Assembly (NCBI GenBank): GCA_920105625.2
Contig: OV050030.1
Location: forward strand, 81,371,400-81,435,399
DNA length: 64,000 nt
Direction: 5' to 3'
Origin: Clusia tigrina
Lineage: Eukaryota; Arthropoda; Insecta; Diptera; Clusiidae
The position numbers and the translations under genes are program-made. Each line of letters begins with the position of its first letter. Position 1 is the first letter of the stretch. The notes beneath the pieces are model-generated. The model was not told the origin of the DNA. It did no database searches and saw only the letters and a list, made by a program, of their open reading frames with translations. Below are positions 11,397 through 22,269 of the stretch, piece after piece.

Positions 11397-12611
11397 TCTT
11401 GGTGGTTGCTGTCAGATGACCTTTCCAAATTAACTTTTGTCGAAAATGACACCAAGGTATTTGGCCTCAGAACTAATATCGACCTGTGTACCATTTAGAA
11501 GAATAGGTTTCATATATGGTAGAGATGTTTTTCTAGTGAACGGCAGAATGGTGGTCTTTTAGGCATTGATTTTTAATCCTGTTCCCCTGCACCATTCACT
11601 AGCTGCTAATTAGCCCCTCTGGATAATATCACAAAGAGTGGATTCAGATTTTCTTCTAGCTATTATCACAATATAGTCCGCATATCATTGACATGATATG
11701 CCTAGATTTGTGAGTTTTACCAAAAGATAATCAACTACTATGCTCCACAAGATGGATGATAATACCCCACCCTGCGGACATACTTTATTGACTTTGACTT
11801 TAAGAGTTTTGTCCCCTGCTTCAGCTTCAGTCAGTCTACTGTTGAGTAAAGCTCGTATCCAATTGGAAGTGGTATTATCTATTCCTCTATTGTTAAGAGC
11901 CCTAATCATATATTCATGAGGAGTGTTGTCAAAAGCCCCCTCAATATCGCAAAAGACACAAAGTTCTATTTATTTTTTATCCATTGCTGCCAGAATAAAA
12001 CCAGTCAGATGGTATAGTGCGGTTTCAAGGATGTAATTGCTCCCTTTTCAATACGGTCTCAAGGAGATGTATATTAACTATTTTCACCATTGCTTTTAGT
12101 ACAAAGGATGTCAAACTGATAGGCCTGAGGGATTTGGGATGGGCCATATCATTCTGGCCTACCTGGGGGCAAGAAGGATATTAGCTGTGCGCCATGCTTC
12201 CGGTATATATCCAAAAGCAAGACTTGCTCTAGTGATATTTACCAGGCGCGAAATCAGTTTTACTCCCAGTGTCAACAGTCTCTCCTTAGTGGAGATGGGA
12301 GTTTGTTGAGTTGGTCCCATTTTTGCCCTGGCAGCAGCAGAAATGGATGGCACATCATCGGAAGAAAGTTTCCGAATTCCTGCACCACCCATCCCGTCTA
12401 CTGTCATTGGGGGTCCCATAGGTCCAACCACTGTTTTGGTCACGGATGAAGGTCTCCGTTCATTGACCGCAGCAGCATTTGATTTGGGCTTAGCGGGTGA
12501 TCTTACCCCACTAAACATTGGCTCATCAAGGATTCTTTGCTCCATCTGATTTGCCAATTGAATTGCGGTGATGTCCCGCTGAATTTTTTGATTTAATTTA
12601 TTTTTCTTCAT
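11397..12611 (-). pseudogene. LOA-like LINE with ORF1 fused to RT by deletion
   Basis: The frame at 12159-12611 starts MKKNKLNQKI and has a Pro/Gly/Ser-rich LINE ORF1-like region with LSSDDVPSISAAARAKMGPT. It passes without a stop into RT sequence ISRLVNITRASLAFGYIP. RT blocks then continue in shifted frames: SLRPISLTSF near 12130, and NRGIDNTTSNWIRALLNSRL with CPQGGVLS at 11760-11909. The endonuclease is missing, so a deletion joined ORF1 to RT in frame. The 3' end is cut by the Gypsy LTR. Confidence 0.72.
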
Positions 12612-12972
12612 GAAACTTCTTTCTTGCGGAGAAAATATTCACCACTCGGACAGACATCCGAAATATCCGAGCTAGGCTATTATCACGGAATGGCGCCTTT
12701 TATTCGGGGGCTCCGTTCACGACTAGACAATTTAACAGGGCCTCTAACCTGGCAGATCATCAGCACGGGTCGCGTGACACCTTGATCCAGCCTTTATCTT
12801 CGAACCATAGTCAATGTGTATTTCTCAATTATGTACTATTAAGGAGTATCAAACACTGAGCGCTACATCCTTAGCTAGATTCAGCACCGTCAGACACTTG
12901 ATGCCATTGTGGACCTATTACTAGCCGGTAGCCTCGGGGAGGGTTCAGTCGAAGGATTTTCTACCGGCCAAA
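12612..12972. other. No recognised gene; possible LINE 5' UTR
   Basis: The stretch is upstream of the minus-strand LINE ORF1 and directly before the Penelope-like element. It is less AT-rich than its surroundings and has no frame I can assign; the open frame starting at 12909 becomes Penelope-like only from about 12973. It is plausibly the LINE 5' untranslated region. Confidence 0.35.
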
Positions 12973-14289
12973 TCAATGACATACGAGTACATAAGGGAAT
13001 GTTCAGAAAGATTCAAAATATCGAATACGTACAAAAAAGAAAATTTCCAAATAGCTCATACGGACTATGCAAATATATAGTAAATATATTAAAAAACTTG
13101 ACGGTAGAATCTGAATACAACATAAAAGACGCAGTACAGTTTAAAAACACGATGAACAATGCACATATAAACAATGACGAACTTATGGTTTCATTTGACG
13201 TTGTGTCTCTATTTCCCAGCATCCCAATTGACTACGCAATAGGGATTATAAGGAAAAAATGGGACATCATAAAGGAACATACACACATGACAAAGGAATT
13301 ATTTATGGAAATATTGAAATATTACATAAAATAAAATATATATTTTAAATATAAGGACAAAATTTATACACAACGTACTGGTTTGCCAATGGGTTCGCCG
13401 GCATCACCCCTAATAGCGGACATTGTATTGGAAGAAATATTGGACAAATTAATGAAAAGTGGAAATAACCCTAGATCCTTGACCAAGTATGTAGATGGCA
13501 TTTTCGCAATTGTAAACAAAAATGAAATACTAAACACATTAAATAAGCTAAACAATTGTCACAAAACAATAAAATTTACAATAGAAGAAGAAGAAGATGG
13601 ACAATTGCCATACTTGGACACGCTCCTGGTTAGAAAACATAATACGATAAAAGTAAATTGGTATCAAAAACCAAATGCGTCGGGTAGAATAATTAATTTT
13701 TACTCAAAACACCCAAAAAGAGTAATTTTCAACACGGCGACAAATCTAATTCTAACAATTAGCGACAAAGTGTTTCACAAGGAAAATATTACAAAAATAA
13801 AGACGATTTTAAAGATTAACGATTTCCCGAATAGACTACATAACAGACTTATTAAAAACCATAAAGGGGAAAAAAGACAATACTAAAATAGAGAGGACAA
13901 CAAAAATATACAAGTCAATGACATACGAGTACATAAGGGAATTTGCTGAACGATTCAAAACATCGAATATGTACAATAAAGAAAAGTTCCAAATAGCACA
14001 TAAAACGAATAACACATTGCAGAAACTATATACCAACACAAAAAGTATGATCGACAAATTAGATAAGGCGCACGTGATATACAAAATTAGTTGTTGTGGA
14101 GACGGGTCCAATTTATGCGACAAAGTATATATTGGTACGACCAAAATCAAATTAAGGACGACAATATTAGCGCACAAATCGGAAAGGAAAAACAGAAGCA
14201 TAGCTCTAGAACCAAAAACGGCACTTGCAGATCACTGTGCTCTTAGTGGACATCACCCGAACTTCGAAGAAGTACAGGTATTACTTTGA
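12973..14289 (+). pseudogene. Penelope-like element: RT plus GIY-YIG endonuclease
   Basis: Three frames in order cover most of a Penelope-like protein. The first (to 13334) has SFDVVSLFPSIPIDYAI, the RT palm motif of this class. The second (13383-13886) has MGSPASPLIADIVLEEI, then KYVDGIFAIV where the class has YVDD, then LPYLDTLLVRK. The third (13918-14289) has VIYKISCCGDG...CDKVYIGTTK and DHCALSGHHPNFEE, the GIY-YIG nuclease that nicks the target. Stops at 13332-13334 and 13884-13886 and the D-to-G change in the catalytic box make it inactive. The first 90 bases duplicate the linker upstream of the nuclease, as in tandem Penelope arrays. Confidence 0.88.
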
Positions 14290-14745
14290 TTTTACTCAAC
14301 AAATGTGATTGACTTCTTTTGATTGGAGTACTTGTATTCCTATCAAACTTAAAATCATATTCATTTCATTTGATTTGCATCAGTTGCTTTGGTCTTTTCA
14401 ATTAATTCATTCAGTGGTTTTCTGCATCTGCTTCCCCCAATCTAATACTCTTGAATTTTTTCTTAATATGCTTCTGGTTTTAATTATATTTTTTAAAAGT
14501 TTTTCATTCATTTTTCCTATTCAACTATTGCCCTTGTCAAGTGTTGATTGCAGATATCATACTTAACATATAATAATCCATGTCTCTTCTCCTCCCAACA
14601 TAGACTACACATTTTTGTGAAATTCATCCAATTCATATCAGCACCAAAATTATCATTATATACTCGTATATGCTTCATATTCATTTCATCTTGTCGAAAC
14701 ATAACAGTCATGTTCGCATTATTACTTATTAAATGTTTGGATATA
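14290..14745. other. AT-rich stretch, likely Penelope 3' flank
   Basis: The T-rich plus strand carries no coding frame I can support. It separates the Penelope nuclease from the mariner inverted repeat and probably holds the Penelope 3' untranslated region. Confidence 0.4.
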
Positions 14746-16016
14746 CGAGGGCGGATTGATATTGAAGCTACCTAAGTAGGAAAAAAACATTTTTTTTTCA
14801 AAAACCATTTATTGCTCAATATAGTCTCCTTTTACTTCGACACACTTAGTAAGACGATATTCCAACTTTTTTATACCATCTGAATAATACGATTTCGGGA
14901 ACCCCTCAAAATTCGCGTTAGTTTCGGTAATCACTTCTTCGTTTGAGATGAATCTTTTTCCTGCGTGCCATTTTTTCAAGTTTGGAAACAGGAAAATGTC
15001 ACTAGGAGCTAAATCTGGACTATAAGGTATATGATTAACCAATTCAAAGTGTATTTCACGTAATTTTAGCATCGTATCTAATGCTGTGTGAACCGGTGCG
15101 TCGTCTTGAAGAAAGAGCATTATTTTTTCTTTAAATGTGGTCTTTTTTCCTTGATTGCATCAATCAATTGATCAAATAATGCACGATAATACTTTCCTGT
15201 GATTGTGGATCCTTTTTCGAGATAATCGATGAGCAATATTCCGTGTGCATCCAAAAATACAGTGGCCATAACCTTGCCAGCCGATTTCACTGCCTTCGCC
15301 ATCTTCGCTTCCACCCATTGTTTCGATTGATTTTTGGTTTCAGGTCTGTAGTGGTGGACCCACGTTTCATCAACAGTTATTAATCGACGCCAAAAATCAA
15401 CAGGATTACTCTTTATCATGTCCAAACACCGCTGTGAAGTGGTCTGTCTAACTCGTTTTTGTTCGACACTGAGCAAACGCGGCACCCATCTTGCCGATAG
15501 CTTTTTCATATGCAAATGTTCATGCAAATGTTGAACACACGTTCATATGATATGTTTACCCTTTCAACAATCTCACACAACTTGACTCGGCGATCATTCA
15601 TAACGATATCGAGGATTTTCTTGATATTTTCTTCAGTAACCACCTCTTTTGGCCTTCCTGTGGATGGTATTGTTGCAGTGCTTGTTCGGCCGCGTTTAAA
15701 TTCAGCAATCCAATATTTTACAATGTAATCTGATGGAGCACACTCACCGTAATGTTTATCGAGCTTTTCTTATGTCTCTTTCGCCGTTTTCCCCTTCAAA
15801 TAATAGTGTTTAATCACTGCACGAAATTCGCTTTTTCCATTTTTCAAGAAACCCAAAAGTTGCTTACTTCAACGACTACAACAAATAAACTAATCGATTA
15901 ATTTGGGTGAAATTTTAACAGCTGACGTTTGACAGATCGCAATTTCTAAAAAAAAAAAGTTTTTGTGTTTGTGCTGCCATCTAGCGCTAGGTAGCTTTAA
16001 TATCAATCCGCACTCG
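14746..16016 (-). mobile_element. Full-length mariner of a second family
   Basis: The element is 1271 bp, the normal mariner size. Its inverted ends (CGAGGGCGGATTGATATT at left, CGAGTGCGGATTGATATT read inward from the right) are flanked by TA at 14744-14745 and 16017-16018. A nearly complete transposase lies between them on the minus strand. Sequence and ends differ from the deleted mariner at 8434, so this is an independent lineage. Confidence 0.93.
14809..15860 (-). pseudogene. Mariner transposase with DD34D triad, three lesions
   Basis: Reading leftwards: an N-terminal helix-turn-helix region (TGRPKEVVTEENIKKIL near 15640), then LITVDETWVHHY with the first catalytic Asp, then LFLQDDAPVHTA with the second, then YSPDLAPSDIFLFPNLKKW with the third. 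Exactly 34 residues separate the second and third, as in mariner. Lesions are a TAA at 15770-15772, a frameshift near 15525, and a frameshift at 15120 in an A-run just before the second Asp. The reading end at 14809 (GDYIEQ) matches the family's usual C-terminus. Confidence 0.9.
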
Positions 16017-16018
16017 TA

Positions 16019-16370
16019 TGTATGTACACGCTTTGCTTGGATATTTATAATATGTAGTTTATTTATCTAAGTATTTAAGTAGATATGATACTTTTCCGTT
16101 CGCCAGTAAAGTACTAGGTACCGAAAATCCAAAATAAATGTGTGGGGTATTAACTTTTACTATTTATGTAAAAGCGGTCCAAGTATGCATGAACGTTATG
16201 TATATGCTATCTATGTAAATACCGCCAACATGCGAGTAAAATTTGGTTTCATTTATGATTAGTTGCTCTTTTATGATATGTATGTAAATACTCGTAGGTT
16301 TTTTTCTAGAGGTAGTGATCGGCGTCGTCAAGTTTGTCAATAATGTCACAAAAACTTCAGAAAAGGAAAA
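16019..16370. other. AT-rich stretch without a gene
   Basis: Between the mariner and the recognisable part of the hAT transposase I see only short TATG-type runs and no frame with a match. The left end of the hAT element should be here or to the left, but no CAGGG-type terminal repeat is visible. Confidence 0.4.
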
Positions 16371-17197
16371 GCAAAAAATTGTATATCTAGGTGGCCAGAT
16401 GTTTTTTTGCAAGAAATACTCCTTTTCGACATTCTGAGCATCCAGAGTTTAGCAGCTTGCTGCAATTATCTCGACCAGGCTATTCACCACCTAACAAAAA
16501 AAAAATTGGCGAAAACTTGCTGGATGAAGTTTCTATTACCGTAAAATTAAACATGGAAAACAATTTGAAAGGGAAAGTTGTTTATATGGCACAGGACGGT
16601 TGGAGCAACATATGCAATGACCCTATTGTGTGTGTTAGTTTAACCTCTACTGACGATGATAGATACCACAGATATTAATGGCAAAAGTCACACTGGTGAT
16701 TATCTCCTGACTCTGGCAGTAGACATCATTAAGGAGTGTCAAAGTTTTGGTTGCGATGTACCTAGCTTTGCAACAGATAACGCTGCCAACATGTCAAAGA
16801 TAAAAAGACAATTAACGCAGTTGGACGATAGTCAGAGTGGTGATATTATCACATACGGGTGCTCTGCTATTTGTTGAGCTTATTTGCCAAGGACCTTGAA
16901 GAAGTGGATATAAAAAGTAAGGTAAAAAGCATTATAAAGTGCTGTAAGTATTATCACTATCCGGGAGGAAAGTACAGGGAAGCCGGTGGAAGGGCGTTTA
17001 TACTACCTCAAGATGTGCGCTATAATACATTAGCAGACTGTCTCGAGTCATATGCCTATAATTGGGATTGTCTTGCTAAAGTATGCAGCGAACACCGATC
17101 TGTAATAGACATAACAATCGTGAGGAATATTCAAAATGGTCAGCAAAAATAACGTGCTGAGAGATATCTGAAAAAACTTAAAAAAATATCAACGGCG

Positions 17198-19283
17198 CAC
17201 AGTGGTAGAAATGGCCAATCTAGCTCCGATTAATTAAAATTTCAAAATCTATTTTAACGGAAAAACAGATTTGTATTTGATTACTGATACATCAGAAAGA
17301 TCACTGACATTTTTCATTTTGTTTTGCTCTCAATATTCGCACAGCTGTAAAACTTCAAACACAGCATATGTTGCACCAGATGCTGCCAAAAACCTTTCCG
17401 CCTTTTTTAACAAGCAGCTGCAATTGTTCATTAAATTTCTCAAAGTGATTCTAAAATTCTTTTTAATTTTTTTATTTAAAGTTAAAGGTGTGTATTAACG
17501 AAAAAAATGTGTTTGTGTCCAGTGTTTGTGTTTCGTGTTTTAGATTTGTTGTTGTTTAAAGTGCTAGTAAGAATTATAATGTTTTCCAATAAATTCACCT
17601 GTTGTAGATGTAAAGTGATTCGAATGGAATCGATCTAATTTTATTTTTTTTAATTAATGTAGAGTGTTGTTATGTGAAATGTCTACAATGAGACGCACGT
17701 TTTTGCAACTTTTTTATAAATTAATTTTTTTAGTTACAATGTCAGTATCTAAGCGAGCGCTATTTTTGGTATGGTATGCGGAACATGACGCTTCTAAAAA
17801 ATTTTCTGCCGTGGAATCCTATGTTTTCGACATCATAGATGAAAGCAAATATAATGAGGATCAATGCATTGAAATATCCAACAGGGTAAAAAATTTCACC
17901 ACAAAAATAAGCATGAAATGGAGACAAAGCCACCGGGCTCGGATGATTTTTGAGAGAAATAACAAGGTCTGGTTAGATAGTGAAATTTTATTGGTAGACC
18001 CAACCCCAAGTACTGGGCGACCCAAAATAAGCTTCACGGACAGCCAGGAAAAAACAAAAAAGAAAAAAGTGTCTGATATCGCCAAAGAAATCCCGTGCGA
18101 TGAACTCATGTCTGCGGCCAGCACTAGTTTATACAAGGCTAGCAAGAGGACTGCATCAGTAGTCGTATCAATGTTGAACTCCGATGAAAATTTGCCAAAA
18201 AGCTTAAAATCTGCCATATTAACCAATAATAATGAAGTCATAAAATACACTGCAGAGGAAGCTTTAGCATTATATATTGATAGCGATTATACAAAAAGGG
18301 TTCACATGAACTTGCAGAATGGAACTAAAAAGAGAAATACTAATATATTTCCCACTTATGATGTTTTACTGTCTGCGAAAAAAATGTGCTATCCTGATGG
18401 GCTACAAGTTACTGATCATTATTTTGAGGTGCCTTTACAATGTTTGGTTAATCACACAGTGGCCAGAATTATTGAAAAAGTTTCGCTACCAATAAGAATG
18501 ATGTCAGAAGAGGCACTTGAGGCAAGAGATAAAGATTTTCGCACTTATAGGCTGAACCACACGCGAAAAGACACGAGATTGCACACAATTGAAGACTTAC
18601 TGCACGCTCTATTGGTTTCGTCGGATCCTTTTATTGCATATAAATCTAAAAGCACCTCGAAATACTCGAAAAAACACATCCAAATAGATGATGAGGTCAA
18701 GTAGCTTCTTTTAAATATGAATGATATACCTGGCGGCCTTAATTCTGAAAGCTCCGACTCTGAATAGTTTTTTTCATTTGCACCTTAGATTCATCTAGTA
18801 GTTCCGAAACGGAATAAAAAACTTTGATTACTATTGTTATTACTACAGTTATTTTTTTTTTGGAATTATAATTAAATTTTTGTTATGAAAACAACAAAAA
18901 TATATGAAGACTGCATATGGCCAAAAATAGTTATTTCAACAGAAAAAAAATTAAAAACAAAATAAATAAATAAATGTTTAAAAAAAAAAACTGTTTTTAA
19001 TATTAAAGTTTAATATATTTTCAGCCCAAAGGAATGTGAAACATTAAATATTTTAACTTTACGATATTTTCCTGAATAAAATAAAAAAATTCTAAAATTT
19101 GAAAAAAAGTTGCAACTTTCACAAAAAAAAAAAATATAAATATATTTTTAAAAAACATTTTTTTTGTTTAGCATTGTAGCTTAATCTATTTTCAACTAAA
19201 AAAAAATATTACACAAACAAAAAAAATTTTTCCCTAAGCGCTATTAATTAAACGCCGCTAAATGAGCCTTTTCGGCCACTGTG
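17198..19283 (+). mobile_element. Transib-type transposon with RSS-like CACAGTG ends
   Basis: The element is 2086 bp. Both ends start CACAGTGG, and the first 40 bases of each end agree at about 31 positions (left 17198-17237, right 19244-19283 inverted). It is flanked by the 5-bp direct repeat CGGCG (17193-17197 and 19284-19288). A 5-bp GC-rich target duplication, often of CGNCG form, and ends resembling the RAG recombination heptamer CACAGTG are established hallmarks of the Transib superfamily, relatives of RAG1. It carries one ORF and long A/T-rich flanks. It sits inside the hAT transposase. Confidence 0.85.
17739..18704 (+). CDS. Truncated Transib-like transposase, catalytic core deleted
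   Basis: I chose the ATG at 17739 (MSVSKRALFLVWYAEHD); the frame extends upstream to 17664, and a TTTTTTTAG acceptor-like site precedes the ATG. The N-terminal two thirds include FSAVESYVFDIIDESK, RVKNFTTKISMKWRQ and LLSAKKMCYPDGLQVT, as in a family of insect and Hydra proteins I associate with Transib. After LVNHTVARIIEKV it passes directly to MMSEEALEARDKDFRTYR and IEDLLHALLVSSDP, which look like the C-terminus. The region with the three acidic catalytic residues is therefore missing, yet 322 codons are open. The name rests partly on memory of the family and partly on the element ends. Confidence 0.65.
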   Translation: MSVSKRALFLVWYAEHDASKKFSAVESYVFDIIDESKYNEDQCIEISNRVKNFTTKISMKWRQSHRARMIFERNNKVWLDSEILLVDPTPSTGRPKISFTDSQEKTKKKKVSDIAKEIPCDELMSAASTSLYKASKRTASVVVSMLNSDENLPKSLKSAILTNNNEVIKYTAEEALALYIDSDYTKRVHMNLQNGTKKRNTNIFPTYDVLLSAKKMCYPDGLQVTDHYFEVPLQCLVNHTVARIIEKVSLPIRMMSEEALEARDKDFRTYRLNHTRKDTRLHTIEDLLHALLVSSDPFIAYKSKSTSKYSKKHIQIDDEVK

Positions 19284-20574
19284 CGGCGCTCGATCTTGTT
19301 CAGAAGATATGTGCAGCCTAAGCGATTGTACGCGTATATGGAAGGGACTTCTCTCATCAGTCTGGTTACAAGAAGGTGCCAACAGACTCAAAGCCAGATT
19401 TGATGCTGCAATGACACCTGCACATTTTGCCGCTTATATATTAGATCCCAAACATAAAGGGGAAGGACTATCGGAAGAAGAGATCACAATGGGTATGGAG
19501 TTTATAGATTTAAGCCGTCCGTAGGCGATGAAGGATGTTCTTACGTATCGTGCTATGAGTTTTCCATTTAAGAACTACATGCTTAGAGAAGACCTTTTAA
19601 AAAGAAATCATGTGTCGGTCTGGAGATCGATGGAAAGTAAAATAGTTCCGGCTCACAAATTAGTTATTTACGGCCACTGCATCTTCTGCGGGAATTCAAA
19701 GATTGTTTTCAAGCTTTGGGTTAGTTCACTATAAATTACGCAACAAGGTTGGCACCGAGAAAGCAGCAAAATTGGTTACAATTATGAGGGCGCTTAATAC
19801 AGAAAGAGGCAGAGGCTCATCTGTGGATATGGACGAGGACTGAACAGTTTTAATTAATCAATCATTTCACAATAATAAATAAAACTACTTTTTATTTAGA
19901 TAAAGTTCATTATAATGGTAAACATTAATATTAATTTCGAATATATATTTTTATGAATTTTTCGCTTGATTTGATTTCTACCCTACCCTTAATTTCGAGA
20001 CAATTGAATTATTAAAAGTGTTTAAAACAATGTTTAATTATGTTTATAATATGTAAATTAAAACATTTACGAAAAACTTGTTTAAAACATATTTTTTGTA
20101 ATCAAATGCGATGTTTTATTCTTTAAAAAAAAACATTTTTTTTTCTAACCCTGGGGCTGAGTGAGAAAGTACTCACAGAATGGAGATACGCGATTATAGA
20201 AATATGCAAGATTCTTAGCTTCTATCCCATTAAACTAGTTGTGCGTGATGGGATAAAAAAAGAGAAACACTAAACAAAATAGCGCGAAATTATACCGCAT
20301 CACAACTGCCGACCAAAAATACGGACGGGAACAAGGACACGTACCGACGGGGTCAACAGGGAAAAAACATGGACCGATAGGGAAACATGGCAGTGCCAGG
20401 GGCAGATTAGGGTCTACAACTACACCAACGGCATCTACAAGTACTGGTCTGGCCGGTGGACTAACTAGGAATAGCGTAGCCATGGGGTCCGATACCAACT
20501 ATGCTAGTACCCCTAGGTTCATCAGCATAGCTGTCCTACCCTAGCAGGTCCTTACACGAGAACAACTCTGTGTA

Positions 20575-20835
20575 ATGGAGGAAGCATTCTTGGACGCTTT
20601 GGCGAAGGGGCGGAAAACTACGATAGCTTTTGAAGGTATATACTTCCGCCCAGGACATATAATGTTGGATTACCTCGGCATGGAAACTTCGGAGTGGCGG
20701 TATAAAGTAGTTCCTAAACTACCTAGCTGGAAAGGAGTGGACCTGACGATGTGCCTGGGTGACAACCTACCAGGTATACACCTCAAGACGGTCTACATAA
20801 ACCTCGAATTAGCAGGGCAGCAACGACAACAATAA
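20575..20835 (+). pseudogene. LINE ORF1 fragment, DUF4780-like domain
   Basis: The 86-residue frame (FLDALAKGRKTTIAFEG, MLDYLGMETSEWRYKVVP, WKGVDLTMCLGDNLPG) resembles the C-terminal domain annotated as DUF4780 in ORF1 proteins of many insect LINEs, where it replaces or adjoins zinc knuckles. It ends at a TAA, and the next ~280 bases give no clean continuation. Its role is presumed to be RNA binding. Confidence 0.6.
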
Positions 20836-21119
20836 GCGCTTTTACTCTGCCAGTACAACCAGTTATACCTGCGGATGTCGCAACGAATTTGGATGATGAG
20901 ATGGCGGTGGTTAATGTGAGGCTGATGAGGAGGGATTAGCTTAAATTCAGCTAGCGGCCAGCTGTATGTCTGTAGACACAATTCGTCAGATGACTACCAA
21001 TCTCTTACAGAGGAACACGAACCCATGCATTAGATGGAATGACCAGCACCAGGGTATCACAAATCGACGAGATGCTTCACCAAATAACAACTTGGGCTGG
21101 TGCTGATCCTGGGTGCACT

Positions 21120-21735
21120 GGGGTCAGGTCAAGAGCCTCACTGGAAAAGACACGTGTAATGTATGATATTCGATCCAGTAGGGCTTGTATTATCATATGC
21201 AGTACCCCAAACTTTATATCTCTTTCAGAATACCTCTCCGGAGACTTAGTCACTCTTCAGGTACTCGTATCCATCAATTCAAGTATGAAGGTGGTCTTGA
21301 CATCAGCACACTTCCCTGCGCTGGTTCGGACGCAGTAATTAAGCTGGAGGTGTACTTCAACTCCAAAAAACTGCTGCTGCTGTTTGGATATGACACCTAT
21401 GCGCACAACGAACTTTGGGGCAGTTCCAACAACACCAGAGGTGAGTGCCTATTTTCATTTATATTCAGTAGTAAACTATAAATCTTTAATGTGGGCAATA
21501 AACCAACTTTCGTAACAACAACAAGAGAAGAGATCTCAGATTTAACAATGGGGAACACTTACTTGAAGGGCTTAGTCAAAAACTGGACAGTATCTGATGA
21601 GCCTTCAATGTCTGATCAGCGAATTATTAGGTTCGACTTTGGGGTCCATAAGCCCAGAGTAATACAAGAACTCCCAGGGAAGCTAACTGGGAGTCCTTTT
21701 CTAGGAGCCTTATGTACTATATTAACCAGGTAAAT
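21120..21735 (+). pseudogene. LINE AP-endonuclease domain remnant
   Basis: Frames give SSRACIIICSTPNFISLSEY, then DLVTLQV, then LLLLFGYDTYAHNELWGS, then GNKPTFVTTTREEISDLTMG and SDEPSMSDQRIIRFDFG. These correspond to the ..D.NAHH..WGS and ..SDH..I.F blocks of the LINE endonuclease that nicks target DNA. The metal-binding DANAHH is changed to DTYAHN and SDH to SDQ, so activity is unlikely. At least three frameshifts are present. Confidence 0.75.
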
Positions 21736-22269
21736 CTGGGCAAGTCCATTTGGAACTGGCTGGAACTTTAAATAGCGGTTGAGCAACTAAATAAAGCCAC
21801 AATAAACTCATTTGATGCTAGATACCCAACGACCAAAGATAAATTTATCAAGGATTCTACCTTGTGGACTGATAAGCTTTCAAATTTTAGGGTAAATGTA
21901 CGTAGAAGTCAAATCGAATAGGTAAATGGGAGGAATATACGGTAGCTCTTACTAACTTCAACAAGGAAATTAGAAGTGTCAAACGAATAAGCTTCAGGAA
22001 ATACTGTGAAGGTATCACTGAAACTCCGGAAGTTAGCCGGCTTTACTAAGCTCTAGCAAAAGAATACACCATCTCATCACTCACACTTAGGAGGGATGAT
22101 GACAGCTATACTGAAAATGAGGAGGAAAAAGATAACCTTCTTGTGAAAACTCATTTCCGAGGGTCCCAGGGTCCTTGGGGCCTGTTTGCAATGAGGAGTT
22201 AGTGCTGACACAGTACATAGACTCCGAAATGAGGACTGGGTTACAGAAAAATCTATATGCACTGGTGAC

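Larger units (their letters stand above)
16371..19843 (+). pseudogene. hAT transposase split by Transib
   Basis: The left part reads VARCFFARNTPFRHSEHPEF, RPGYSPP, KVVYMAQDGWSNICNDPI, FATDNAANMSKIKRQL and LPQDVRYNTLADCLESY, the RNase H-like and insertion-domain blocks of ZBED-type hAT transposases. The right part, from 19289, reads TPAHFAAYILDPKHKG, then LVHYKLRNKVGTEKAAKLV near 19725, the C-terminal dimerisation block. The end MDED and a TGA at 19841 look natural. Frameshifts occur near 16660, 16870, 17150 and 19300, and a TAG lies at 19522. The N-terminal zinc finger is missing. Confidence 0.88.
16371..20153 (+). mobile_element. hAT transposon, left end lost, interrupted by Transib
   Basis: The coding remnant at 16371-19843 is followed by an AT-rich tail ending TTTTCTAACCCTG at 20153. 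Read inward this is CAGGGTTAGAAAA, the usual form of a hAT terminal repeat. A matching left terminal repeat and the 8-bp TSD were not found. The insertion of the 2.1-kb Transib element is exact and leaves the hAT sequence otherwise continuous. Confidence 0.75.

Noticed and set aside
17861..18250. 129-codon minus-strand ORF
   Set aside because: It is a shadow of the Transib-like ORF.
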